From a virus: DNA of 64,000 nt. The position numbers were made by a program, and so were the translations under genes. Shown piece after piece: positions 6,821 to 14,075 of this stretch. Within the stretch, counting starts at the first letter, position 1; the number at the start of each line of letters is the position of its first letter. Location: positions 1-64,000 of IMG/VR virus record IMGVR_UViG_3300042868_011386; one strand, 5' to 3'. A model generated the notes under the pieces. It saw nothing but the letters and a program-made list of their open reading frames with translations. It did not search any database and was not told the DNA's origin.

Positions 6821-6886
6821 TATATATAACTCTATAGAGGACGCGGTTGTCTTCTATACTTAACACACACAAACACACACAATAAA

Positions 6887-7105
6887 ATGAATAAAAACGC
6901 ATACGAAATACGACTAGAGGTATTGCAACTCGCTCATGGCGATATTATGACGCAATATCATGAGGCATTAAATTGTCAAAAAGAGACGATTTATCAGGAC
7001 GGACAGGAAACATCAGACTTGTCTACTGTAGATGTCACACTACCAGCTGTATCTAAGGTTATCGAAAGAGCAGAAGAACTCTACGCATTTGTGCACAGAG
7101 CATAA
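6887..7105 (+). CDS. Small conserved phage protein, unknown
   Basis: A 72-aa acidic, mainly helical protein lying alone between two terminators. No known domain is recognised. The ATG follows an A-rich leader (ACAATAAA) without a Shine-Dalgarno element. A weak TATACT at about 6855 may be its -10 box. Confidence 0.6.
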   Translation: MNKNAYEIRLEVLQLAHGDIMTQYHEALNCQKETIYQDGQETSDLSTVDVTLPAVSKVIERAEELYAFVHRA

Positions 7106-7118
7106 AGGTTAATAGCGA

Positions 7119-7150
7119 GTAGCCAGTGTTGTATTGCACTGGCTACTTTT
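7119..7150 (+). terminator. Rho-independent terminator
   Basis: Perfect 10-bp stem GTAGCCAGTG/CACTGGCTAC with an 8-nt loop and following T run. Confidence 0.9.
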
Positions 7151-7153
7151 ATA

Positions 7154-7181
7154 TTTACAAATTAAAAAAGATTGTTATAAT
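7154..7181 (+). promoter_or_regulatory. sigma70-like promoter
   Basis: TTTACA at 7154-7159, a 16-bp spacer and TATAAT at 7176-7181, only six bases before the start codon at 7188. The leader is therefore extremely short or absent. Confidence 0.8.
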
Positions 7182-7187
7182 AACAAC

Positions 7188-7442
7188 ATGAAAATCAAGG
7201 ATAAAAATGGTGTTCAGTTTGAGCTTGATGATTGCACAATTCTTCAAATCGCTCTCAATAAACTACGAGAAGTCTATGATTGGCAATCAAATTACTATAT
7301 TGACACTGCTAGCAACAAGGTGTTAAAGACAGAAACATACCACACAACTCATAGTTGGGACACCACAAGTGAAGTGCGTGATGCAACAGTTGATGACCAT
7401 CGCTTTTCTGCAGTGCTTGCTAAATTAGTTTGTGGGAGATAG
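7188..7442 (+). CDS. Small hypothetical protein
   Basis: An 84-aa protein starting MKIKDKNGV. An upstream in-frame start would run through the terminator and promoter, so ATG 7188 is chosen. Aromatic, polar sequence (YDWQSNYYIDTASN, TTHSWDTTSEV) with no recognised domain. It ends in TAG and overlaps the convergent minus-strand gene by 18 bases. Confidence 0.65.
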   Translation: MKIKDKNGVQFELDDCTILQIALNKLREVYDWQSNYYIDTASNKVLKTETYHTTHSWDTTSEVRDATVDDHRFSAVLAKLVCGR

Positions 7443-8231
7443 CTTATGTTTTGTAATTGGCACTTGATAGAGCCAATGCGCTGAGTCACTAAATCCTGAG
7501 CCCCAACCATGCACGCTAAATTGATGTATATGGCTTGATCGTGTTAAGATAAAATAATCTACTAGAGTGTCTAGAGTGTTGTCATTATTAAGTGCTAGAT
7601 GAGACGGTTTTGAAGATGTACAACAAAAGCCATATCTATTACTTACTAGAGTCTTTAACTCTGCACAGTCCGACATAACTATATAATTTTTTCCGCTTAA
7701 TGCTTTTAGGTGTGGGTGAAGCATATCCATCAATTCATTTAATGATAGATGCACGGTATCTCCTATTTGTGTATTAAATGCTAACAAGTCGCCGGCACGT
7801 ATGTGTATTATTCCGTAATTACCATACGCGTCATACGCTGTTTTAATTGCAGACTCTAAACACTGATTTGGAATAAAAAAATCTCTTACTCGCTTTGAAA
7901 CAATTGAAGCAATTTTAAATGTTGGCCAAACATTTGTATAAATGTATAAATTTTCATGTTGCAACGTTTTTAAATTTATGTTTGACTTTAAATGACTTTT
8001 AAGAGCTCGTATAGTAAAATTGGGTATATCTTGCAAGTTTAGTATAGAGTCTATAGTTGGTGTAGGAGCATCACAGCGCTGAACTATATATTTTCCAATT
8101 GGATGATGAGACAAATCAACTTGAAACGATAAACCATATTCAATACAAAGTTGTTGACTTGCAATACTACCTCGTATAAAGTCACCAAGTCCCATTCCTT
8201 TTTCTTTTATAAAATACGAGTTGACTAACAT
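7425..8231 (-). CDS. Fucosyltransferase-like glycosyltransferase
   Basis: This 268-aa protein contains IIHIRAGDLL near residue 145, matching the H-x-R-x-G-D motif I of alpha-1,2 and alpha-1,6 fucosyltransferases (GT11/GT23/NodZ group), which binds GDP-fucose. An N-terminal GMGLGDFIRG segment and a C-terminal VHGWGSGFSDSAHWL segment fit the usual glycine-rich and serine/alanine motifs. It opens a small AT-rich island with a second glycosyltransferase and an FkbM methyltransferase, and is the only minus-strand gene there. It may decorate phage particles or host surface glycans. The acceptor and donor cannot be read from sequence. Confidence 0.65.
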   Translation of the reverse strand: MLVNSYFIKEKGMGLGDFIRGSIASQQLCIEYGLSFQVDLSHHPIGKYIVQRCDAPTPTIDSILNLQDIPNFTIRALKSHLKSNINLKTLQHENLYIYTNVWPTFKIASIVSKRVRDFFIPNQCLESAIKTAYDAYGNYGIIHIRAGDLLAFNTQIGDTVHLSLNELMDMLHPHLKALSGKNYIVMSDCAELKTLVSNRYGFCCTSSKPSHLALNNDNTLDTLVDYFILTRSSHIHQFSVHGWGSGFSDSAHWLYQVPITKHKLSPTN

Positions 8232-8246
8232 AACTATACTAATATT

Positions 8247-8254
8247 TATAAATA
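8247..8254 (+). promoter_or_regulatory. T4-like late promoter
   Basis: TATAAATA eight bases before ATG 8263, in the divergent gap between the two glycosyltransferase-like genes. Confidence 0.6.
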
Positions 8255-8262
8255 CAAAATAT

Positions 8263-8946
8263 ATGAAAATATACGCTTATTATAATCAACTAGCAGCAAC
8301 ATACCAACCAAATGAAACATTAGAAATTTGGAAAAAATCTTGGGAAAAAATGGGTTGGGAACCTGTAGTATTATCAGAAAAAGATGCTCAAACTCATCCG
8401 CTATATGAACAGTTTTCTAATAAGTTAAAAACTTTTCCAACAGTAAATTCTCCTGGGTTTGATTATCATGCATTTATGAGATGGTTAGCAGTACCAGCTG
8501 TTGGAGGGATGCTATCAACAGAACCAGATGTAATAAATTATAGTCTAAAACCAAGTGATGTTAAAAAATATTTAGATTTAATTGAGAATGAAAAATTACA
8601 GTGTCATTCTCCAGTTCCTGCATTTTTAATTGGATTACCAATAGCATACGAAAATGTTTGTAAAAAAATTATTAATCATTGTGTACAACCAGAAGATGCA
8701 TTTGAGGGACAACCACATTTATCAGATCAAGATTTTTCATGCAGATATTGTGATGGCCATGAGGTAGAATTTTATAGAAATTCTGAATTATGTTGTGAAT
8801 TATTTGATGGCGATATTATGAATAGTTTGGGCACAACTAGATGGAAAACTGCTCCAGTTGTTCATTATGGTACTCCATATATGATGACTCATAAAATGCT
8901 TCCAAAACACGAGTATATTCATACACTTAGACAATTAAATTTTTAA
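8263..8946 (+). CDS. Putative glycosyltransferase (GT32-like)
   Basis: The start at 8263 (MKIYAYYNQ) follows a late promoter. The 227-aa protein has WKKSWEKMGWEPVVLSEKDA near the N-terminus, then FMRWLAVPAVGGMLSTEPDV near residues 75-95. This resembles the R-x3-L...GGxYxDxD pattern of GT32/capsular glycosyltransferases, although the DxD is changed to EPD. A cysteine-rich region (CRYCDGHEVEFYRNSELCCEL) follows. Codon use is strongly AT-biased compared with the UvdE gene at 10055, suggesting recent acquisition. Sugar and acceptor are unknown. Confidence 0.5.
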   Translation: MKIYAYYNQLAATYQPNETLEIWKKSWEKMGWEPVVLSEKDAQTHPLYEQFSNKLKTFPTVNSPGFDYHAFMRWLAVPAVGGMLSTEPDVINYSLKPSDVKKYLDLIENEKLQCHSPVPAFLIGLPIAYENVCKKIINHCVQPEDAFEGQPHLSDQDFSCRYCDGHEVEFYRNSELCCELFDGDIMNSLGTTRWKTAPVVHYGTPYMMTHKMLPKHEYIHTLRQLNF

Positions 8947-8958
8947 TGGAGAATCATA

Positions 8959-9675
8959 ATGAAACAGGTGCCTAATAGCAATTTTATTTTATAGTTAGAA
9001 CATGAAATAAAAGAAAAACTTTGCGCCAGTGAAATTCAATCTAACTCTCAACTAAATCAAGATCTATTTGTACTGATTTTAAAAAATTTTAAAACAAATG
9101 GTATTTTTGTAGAATTTGGAATATGTGATGGAATATTTTTAAGTAATAGTTTTATTTTAGAAAAAAAATATAATTGGAGTGGAGTTGTATGTGAACCATT
9201 AAAAAGTTTTCAGACAAAATTATCGCAAAACAGAAACTGCTTTATAGATCATAGAGCAGTATATTCATCTAGCAATTTAACAGTTGAGTTTAGAGAAATA
9301 TCAGGAAATGAAGAACTTTCTGGAATAGGTTTTTCTTTTTTAGAGGATAATCATGAAATTATCAGAAATGAAAACTATATATCATATAATGTTGAAACTA
9401 TAAGCTTAACAGATCTTTTAAACGATTATAATATTCCTGTTTCAATTGATTTTATTTCTATTGACACAGAAGGTTCAGAATTTGATATTCTATCGAATTT
9501 TAATTTTGATAAATATGACGTTGATATTTTTACAGTAGAACATAATTATATTCATAACAAACGGGAAGAGATTAAAAATTTAATGGAAAAGAACCATTAC
9601 ACTCGAATTCTTACAGATATATCTCAGTGGGACGACTGGTATGTTTCCAATAAATTTTTAAATACGAGAAATTAA
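8959..9675 (+). pseudogene. FkbM-family methyltransferase gene with in-frame amber codon
   Basis: From ATG 8959, preceded by GGAG, one frame runs 239 codons to TAA but contains TAG at codon 12 (8992-8994). After it an FkbM-type SAM-dependent methyltransferase is intact: NSQLNQDLFVLILKNF, then FVEFGICDGIFLSNSF (SAM-binding glycine loop), CEPLKSF, and ISIDTEGSEFDIL (the D-x-E-G motif). No ATG, GTG or TTG lies between the amber codon and the domain, so expression would need readthrough, a non-standard start or repair of the codon. TAG is an ordinary stop elsewhere in the window (for example 7440-7442, 14841-14843 and 23585-23587), so genome-wide recoding is unlikely. It belongs to the AT-rich glycan island. 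Confidence 0.7.
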
Positions 9676-9685
9676 TAACTTAAAT

Positions 9686-10012
9686 GGGTGTGACATGGTT
9701 TCGACATGACTGTTGAAGCAATATATGCAATGTACAGTCTGCACGACTCTAAGTGCAAGAGAAAAACGAAAAAGATACACTAGCTCTCGCGGCATAACCG
9801 CACCAATGCATCGACTCCGATGCAGTGTGTTGGCATAGAGGAGGATCGGATAGTTGTATATCGAAAATATAATAGACTCATCGATTCGAATATTGATGCG
9901 GGATTGCTCGACAACAATCTAGGTTGTGATTGTCCTAACATCAATCAATAAATTGTAGAAGTATATTGTCGAGAAGTCATGGACTGGAGTTCGATCCTCC
10001 ACACATCCACCA
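9686..10012 (+). ncRNA. ssrA: tmRNA
   Basis: The gene starts GGGTGTGACATGGTTTCGAC and ends with T arm GGAGTTCGATCCTCC and CACATCCACCA. The acceptor GGGTGTG pairs with CACATCC, as in tmRNA. An internal reading frame ends at TAA 9795-9797 and would give a tag ending EKNEKDTLALAA, the ALAA-type degron recognised by ClpXP. The resume codon is probably around 9753-9761 (GTG, CAA or GAG); the usual GCA is not in frame. Total length is about 327 nt. tmRNA rescues stalled ribosomes and is known in only a few phages (for example Bxz1-like mycobacteriophages). It lies between the glycan island and the UvdE gene. Confidence 0.92.
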
Positions 10013-10020
10013 TTTTCTTG

Positions 10021-10049
10021 TTTACATGTGAGCGCTCTTAGGGTATAAT
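10021..10049 (+). promoter_or_regulatory. sigma70-like promoter for the UV endonuclease gene
   Basis: TTTACA (10021-10026), a 17-bp spacer and TATAAT (10044-10049), with the start codon only five bases downstream. The mRNA would be nearly leaderless. Confidence 0.85.
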
Positions 10050-10054
10050 ACATC

Positions 10055-10972
10055 ATGACACCACGACTGGGACTAGTTTGTATAAGCGAAAGACTGACAC
10101 ACCAAAAGATCTCAGCAAAGACGATGACTCGCAAGCAGTTTGTAACTCTTGGTCGAGAGCGTGGGTTGCAAGTACTATCCGAGCGTATACTTCATAATTC
10201 ACAGCACATCTTGCGTACTCTCCAGGCATGCATCGACTCAGGTGCTCGTCACTATCGCGTGTCGAGTTCAATTTTCCCGTTGCTTACTGATCATACGCTC
10301 GAGTTGCGCTACGACGACCTGCATGGGTTTAATGATATCGCAAGCAACCTCGCGAAGGCTGGTGAATTTGCTCGGCAGCATGACATCACATGCAGCTCAC
10401 ATCCCGATCAGTTTAATGTCCTATCAAGTTATAACCCTGATGTTGTAGACAAGACTATTCGCGAACTTGACCATCAGTCATATGTACTTGATATGATGGG
10501 ATGTAAAGCAAACTATAGTTCTCCAATGTGTCTGCATCTCAATAAGAGCCCTGACTTTAAGCGTGAAACGATTGGCGAGTATGTGTCTCGCTTTTGTGTA
10601 AATCTCGCACGTTGCAGTCGTGGTGTTCGTCATCGACTTGTGTTAGAAAACGAAGACAAAGCATACTGGAATTGCGAGAATCTCTACACACATTTTGCCG
10701 GTCATCTTCCACTTGTCTATGACAATCTTCATGACACGTGCAACCCATCATGTGACTCGTCTCAAAGCATCTCTCGATTTCGTCAAAGTTGGGGAAAGTA
10801 CACACCAGTGTTTCATTGGAGCGAAGGTATTGGCAGCACTCGTAGTCATACTGACTATGCGACTCATCTCCCCCATGTAGTCTCTGCAAATCGTGATGTC
10901 ACATGGGAAGTCGAGCTCAAGGCAAAAGACAACGCGATCGCTCATATTCTGAGCACCTTTTTTGCCTCCTAA
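10055..10972 (+). CDS. uvsE: UV damage endonuclease UvdE/UvsE
   Basis: This 305-aa protein matches the UvdE TIM-barrel family in length and in order of motifs: RLGLVCIS at the N-terminus, YRVSSSIFPL (about 67), SSHPDQFNVLSS (about 113), LVLENEDKAY (about 196), PLVYDNLHD (about 219), FHWSEG (about 254) and TWEVELKAKDNAI near the end. The conserved His, Glu and Asp residues bind the metal cluster that nicks DNA 5' of UV photoproducts. It has its own promoter and is followed by a terminator. Higher GC than the upstream island points to a different history. A phage exposed to sunlight could use it for template repair. Confidence 0.9.
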   Translation: MTPRLGLVCISERLTHQKISAKTMTRKQFVTLGRERGLQVLSERILHNSQHILRTLQACIDSGARHYRVSSSIFPLLTDHTLELRYDDLHGFNDIASNLAKAGEFARQHDITCSSHPDQFNVLSSYNPDVVDKTIRELDHQSYVLDMMGCKANYSSPMCLHLNKSPDFKRETIGEYVSRFCVNLARCSRGVRHRLVLENEDKAYWNCENLYTHFAGHLPLVYDNLHDTCNPSCDSSQSISRFRQSWGKYTPVFHWSEGIGSTRSHTDYATHLPHVVSANRDVTWEVELKAKDNAIAHILSTFFAS

Positions 10973-11015
10973 AGGTCATTTTCTCTATACGGGGCTTAAC
11001 TTCGGGACCTTTTTT
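10971..11015 (+). terminator. Terminator at a cassette boundary
   Basis: AAGGTC (10972-10977) pairs with GACCTT (11006-11011), followed by a T run. The same AGGTCATTTT...GACCTTTTTTCAC arrangement recurs near 13967 and, in modified form, near 20641, each time directly before the repeated promoter. Confidence 0.65.
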
Positions 11016-11034
11016 CACTTTTTAAAAAAAGTTG

Positions 11035-11081
11035 TGTACTTTTGTCGTGGTTTATGCTATAATAACCATGTAAGCAACAAT
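11035..11081 (+). promoter_or_regulatory. Repeated early promoter-leader, copy 1
   Basis: TGTACT, 17-bp spacer, TATAAT (11058-11063, with an upstream TG), then the conserved leader GTAAGCAACAAT directly before ATG 11082. The copy resembles those at 14030, 18735, 20734 and 22718. Confidence 0.85.
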
Positions 11082-11231
11082 ATGATTGATATTACTGCAG
11101 TACAAGGATTTTGGTATGACGGCAATACTCCAATTGCTAATCTCACGGATGGCAGAGAGGTGGTATTGAGTGAAGAAGATGCTCAGTTCATTTTGGATTG
11201 GAGTGCGTCAATAGCTAATAGAGTAGAGTAA
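11082..11231 (+). CDS. Small hypothetical protein in promoter cassette
   Basis: A 49-aa acidic protein (MIDITAVQGFWYDGN...). The start directly after the conserved leader is chosen; longer in-frame readings would translate the promoter. No domain recognised. Confidence 0.65.
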   Translation: MIDITAVQGFWYDGNTPIANLTDGREVVLSEEDAQFILDWSASIANRVE

Positions 11232-11240
11232 ATAATAATT

Positions 11241-11912
11241 ATGAACAAGGCAATCTTTGTAGTAGGAGACATTCATGGCAAGTGGGATGCGCTTTTTCTT
11301 AAGATAAAAGCTGGCGATATTCGTGATTTTGTCTTGATCGGAGTCGGTGACCTTGGAGTCGGGTTTAAACTCGAGAAGCAACAGGCCCGTCAGTTTGAAT
11401 ATATCAATACCTTTTTCAAAAGTCGAAACATTGATTTTCTAGGCATTCGCGGCAATCATGATGACCCAGCATATTTTGATGGAAAGATAAGCATGAGTAA
11501 TTTCAAGTTGCTTCCAGATTATACATCAATGACTCTAGATGATAAAGAATTTTTATTTGTTGGCGGTGCTGTTAGCGTCGATCGACGTATGAGAGCACAG
11601 GGCATTTCATATTGGGCAGATGAAAAGTTTGTCTTGGATGTTTCCAAGATAAAGCGATGTGATGTACTCATTACGCACAGTGCTCCAACATGGAGTGGTC
11701 CATTTGATAAGTCTGGAATCTCAGGTTGGTGTGATCGTGACTCTACTCTTTGGGATGAGTGTGTACAAGAACGCAAAGATCATGATATACTTTTAAAACT
11801 ATGCGGTGCGTCTCGTCATTATTGCGGTCATTTTCATACCTCTTCTTCAGTTGACTTTGATGGATGTGTGAGTACAATATTAGACGAACTAGAAATCGGA
11901 GAAATAAGATGA
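11241..11912 (+). CDS. Calcineurin-like metallophosphoesterase
   Basis: This 223-aa protein has the complete dimetal phosphoesterase motif set: GDIHGKWD (8-15), GVGDLGVG (about 33), GIRGNHDD (about 74), ITHSAPTW (about 147) and CGHFHT (about 194). Such enzymes hydrolyse phosphomonoesters or diesters, including nucleotides, RNA ends or phosphoproteins. The substrate cannot be told from sequence. The stop codon overlaps the next start (ATGA), so the genes are probably translationally coupled. Confidence 0.85.
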   Translation: MNKAIFVVGDIHGKWDALFLKIKAGDIRDFVLIGVGDLGVGFKLEKQQARQFEYINTFFKSRNIDFLGIRGNHDDPAYFDGKISMSNFKLLPDYTSMTLDDKEFLFVGGAVSVDRRMRAQGISYWADEKFVLDVSKIKRCDVLITHSAPTWSGPFDKSGISGWCDRDSTLWDECVQERKDHDILLKLCGASRHYCGHFHTSSSVDFDGCVSTILDELEIGEIR

Positions 11913-12202
11913 ACAAACAACTGACTATTGAAGAACTAAACAAAATTTTAGATTCATATATTGCATTGAAGCGCGTGATCGACTCTGCAGTCGAAGTCGG
12001 GTGTTTAGACCCAGATGGTCCAATCTACAATACAGTTTGGAAAGCATTTGAAGATACAGTAGATATTGTTGATCCATATAGTTGGATTATGTGGTATATC
12101 TATGACAATGATATGGGAGAAAGAGGAATGCAAGTAAAGATTGGTGATGAAGAAATTTCGGTTGAAAATAGAAGAGATTTATTGAAGGTGATGAATTCTT
12201 AA
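11909..12202 (+). CDS. Hypothetical protein
   Basis: A 97-aa protein starting MNKQLTIEELNKILDSY, overlapping the phosphoesterase stop by four bases. Acidic and helical with a WIMWYIYDNDMG segment; no family recognised. Confidence 0.65.
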   Translation: MNKQLTIEELNKILDSYIALKRVIDSAVEVGCLDPDGPIYNTVWKAFEDTVDIVDPYSWIMWYIYDNDMGERGMQVKIGDEEISVENRRDLLKVMNS

Positions 12203-12205
12203 ATT

Positions 12206-12394
12206 ATGAATATTGTTATTGTAATTTTATTGGTCATTCATACTGCTTTGTGTATGATTGCTGGTTTTTGGATGGGTGTTAATAAAACACATTGTGAAGC
12301 ATATGAAAATGGTCATATGACTATTGAGCGTGTAGGTGATAAAAGAAATTATCGCTGGATCGAGACTCATAAAATAGGATATGACTATGAATGA
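12206..12394 (+). CDS. Small single-span membrane protein
   Basis: A 62-aa protein with one N-terminal membrane helix (IVIVILLVIHTALCMIAGF) and a short polar tail. Its stop overlaps the next tiny gene by eight bases. Function unknown. Confidence 0.6.
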   Translation: MNIVIVILLVIHTALCMIAGFWMGVNKTHCEAYENGHMTIERVGDKRNYRWIETHKIGYDYE

Positions 12395-12476
12395 TTTGAC
12401 CATAGTACTTTATTGTATTCTCATGACTTCACTTGCAATTGGCACACTTATAATTTTTGAAAAATACGACAAATGA
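12387..12476 (+). CDS. Tiny membrane peptide
   Basis: A 29-aa peptide (MNDLTIVLYCILMTSL...) with a single hydrophobic helix and tail EKYDK. It overlaps the preceding gene by eight bases and the GMP reductase start by four (ATGA). This tight packing supports it as real although it is very short. Confidence 0.5.
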   Translation: MNDLTIVLYCILMTSLAIGTLIIFEKYDK

Positions 12477-13426
12477 AAACTGCATATCAATATAAAGACA
12501 TATGTTTGCTACCTCGCTATAGTAGCCTAAAGACTCGTCAAAGAGCTGAAGTTTCTACAGTATTTTTAGGATCACAATTTAAATTACCAGTGGTGCCTTC
12601 GAATATGGTATGTGTCATAAACGAATCACATGCAAAATGGCTGAGTGAATGCGGCTATTTCTATGTCATGCATCGTTTCGGTGTCGATAACCTTGAATTT
12701 GTTCGCGCTGCCCAAGGTTGGAAAACAATCAGCATCAGTGTAGGCGTGCAAGAAGTCGACAAATATCTACTTGAGCAGATCGCAGCAGAAGATTTAAAGT
12801 TAGACTATGTCACAATCGACATTGCTCATGGTGATAGCATTCTTATGAAAGAGATGTTGAGTCATATTTCTTCGCTGTCTCTTGATACAAAAATTATTGC
12901 CGGCAATGTCTGCACTCCCGAAGGCTATCGCAGGCTTGTTGAGTGGGGGGCAGATGCTGTAAAAGTTGGTATTGGCGGTGGAGGTGTGTGCAGCACAAAA
13001 AACAAAACTGGCTTTACTTTTCCAATGTATAGTTGTATCACACTCATTGATCGTGTGCGAGAACTTGATGATCCACCAATAATTGCAGATGGCGGAGTTC
13101 GTGAGCATGCCGACATTGTAAAAGCAATTCACGCCGGGGCAGAGATGGTTATGGTTGGTGGTCTCTTTAGTCGATGTATTGATTCACCGGCTGAAATGAT
13201 TGACGGTCAAAAAGTTTATTTTGGAAGTGCTTCTCAATACAACAAGGGTGAATATCGAAACGTTGAAGGAGTTAAGCGTGCACTAGATCTTGACACTATG
13301 ACCTATGCAGAAAAACTACTCGAGATAGAACAGGACCTTCAAAGTGCGGTTTCTTACTCGGGCGGAAGAAACTTACTTGATATCCCGAGTGTAGAAGCAA
13401 TGCTCGTTACAAGTTGGGAGGCATAA
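12473..13426 (+). CDS. guaC: GMP reductase / IMP dehydrogenase family enzyme
   Basis: This 317-aa TIM-barrel protein matches GMP reductase in length and lacks the CBS insert of IMP dehydrogenase. The catalytic loop GIGGGGVCSTK has the nucleophile Cys near residue 173, followed by TGFTFPM. IIADGGVREHADIVKAIHAGAEMVMVGG is the phosphate-binding region and VYFGSASQYNKG the flap. GMP reductase turns GMP into IMP with NADPH and could shift purines toward adenine nucleotides during phage replication. The loop has GGGG where bacterial enzymes usually have GPGS, so IMP dehydrogenase activity or altered kinetics cannot be excluded. It is encoded in a string of overlapping small genes. Confidence 0.85.
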   Translation: MKTAYQYKDICLLPRYSSLKTRQRAEVSTVFLGSQFKLPVVPSNMVCVINESHAKWLSECGYFYVMHRFGVDNLEFVRAAQGWKTISISVGVQEVDKYLLEQIAAEDLKLDYVTIDIAHGDSILMKEMLSHISSLSLDTKIIAGNVCTPEGYRRLVEWGADAVKVGIGGGGVCSTKNKTGFTFPMYSCITLIDRVRELDDPPIIADGGVREHADIVKAIHAGAEMVMVGGLFSRCIDSPAEMIDGQKVYFGSASQYNKGEYRNVEGVKRALDLDTMTYAEKLLEIEQDLQSAVSYSGGRNLLDIPSVEAMLVTSWEA

Positions 13427-13448
13427 ATTTGAAGGAGATCTTTATTAG

Positions 13449-13697
13449 ATGAATAATGAAAAATGTTGGGAATGCAATGGCACTCTGCAGCGGGTGCTCG
13501 TCACTGAAACCTATGACGTACATCGCCTTGGACAGACTGTCATAGCAAACATTCCGATGTTTCGTTGCTGTTTATGCGGTGCCGAAGTAATCGGTGCAGA
13601 GGGAGGTGCGCATATTGATGACACCATCGAAAGAGAATACAAGAAGCGAGGACTGCAACGCCAATATCGATCATGTACAGGAACTGTAGTAGAATAA
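13449..13697 (+). CDS. YgiT/MqsA-type zinc-finger protein
   Basis: This 82-aa protein has two CxxC pairs (CWEC near residue 5 and CCLCG near residue 38) around a small beta domain, the pattern of the YgiT-type zinc-finger domain found at the N-terminus of MqsA antitoxins. No HTH half and no toxin neighbour are seen. It may be a stand-alone zinc domain that binds a host toxin or nucleic acid. It has one of the few strong Shine-Dalgarno elements here (GAAGGAGAT, 13431-13439). Confidence 0.65.
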   Translation: MNNEKCWECNGTLQRVLVTETYDVHRLGQTVIANIPMFRCCLCGAEVIGAEGGAHIDDTIEREYKKRGLQRQYRSCTGTVVE

Positions 13698-13701
13698 ACT
13701 T

Positions 13702-13968
13702 ATGCCAAAATATAGAATCGTAAGAGACTATCGCGACAGAAACACAAAACTGTCACATGAAAAATACTATATTCAACGCAAGTCGTTATGGATGTGGAAT
13801 GACATTGACCCGTTTGACGTCGACTCGAGTTTTTACAGAAGCGGTAAAAGATGGGACACGTTTGAAGAGGCACTCGAGGTATACACGAAGATCGAAGAGA
13901 TTGAGGCTCTCAAGTGTCGCGGATTAGAGGTTGTGTGGCCAAAACCACGTCCGGAATGGCCTTGCTGA
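13702..13968 (+). CDS. Small hypothetical protein
   Basis: An 88-aa basic, tryptophan-rich protein (YYIQRKSLWMWNDIDPFDVDS) with a C-terminal helix (FEEALEVYTKIEEIEAL), similar in style to small phage proteins with a T-xEEA helix. Function unknown. It ends at a terminator. Confidence 0.65.
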   Translation: MPKYRIVRDYRDRNTKLSHEKYYIQRKSLWMWNDIDPFDVDSSFYRSGKRWDTFEEALEVYTKIEEIEALKCRGLEVVWPKPRPEWPC

Positions 13969-14008
13969 GGTCATTTTTCTAAGCCCGGGCTACGTCCGGG
14001 ACCTTTTT
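13967..14008 (+). terminator. Terminator at a cassette boundary
   Basis: GAGGTC (13967-13972) pairs with GACCTT (14000-14005), with an inner CCCGG/CCGGG hairpin and a T run. It precedes the second promoter copy. Confidence 0.75.
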
Positions 14009-14029
14009 TCACTTTTATGAAAAAAGTTG

Positions 14030-14075
14030 TGTACTTTTGCCGCGGTTTATGCTATAATAACCATGTAAGCAACAA
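14030..14075 (+). promoter_or_regulatory. Repeated early promoter-leader, copy 2
   Basis: TGTACT, 17-bp spacer, TATAAT (14053-14058), then GTAAGCAACAA. In this copy the start codon is 13 bases further down, after ACCACACCACCAA. Confidence 0.85.

Noticed and set aside
8992-8994. Amber readthrough by the phage tRNA with UAG anticodon
   Set aside because: Anticodon UAG pairs with codon CUA, not with the UAG stop. No tRNA with CUA anticodon is seen, and TAG ends several ordinary genes here.
10557-10889. 110-codon minus-strand frame within the UV endonuclease gene
   Set aside because: Opposite a gene with full UvdE motifs; composition is atypical.
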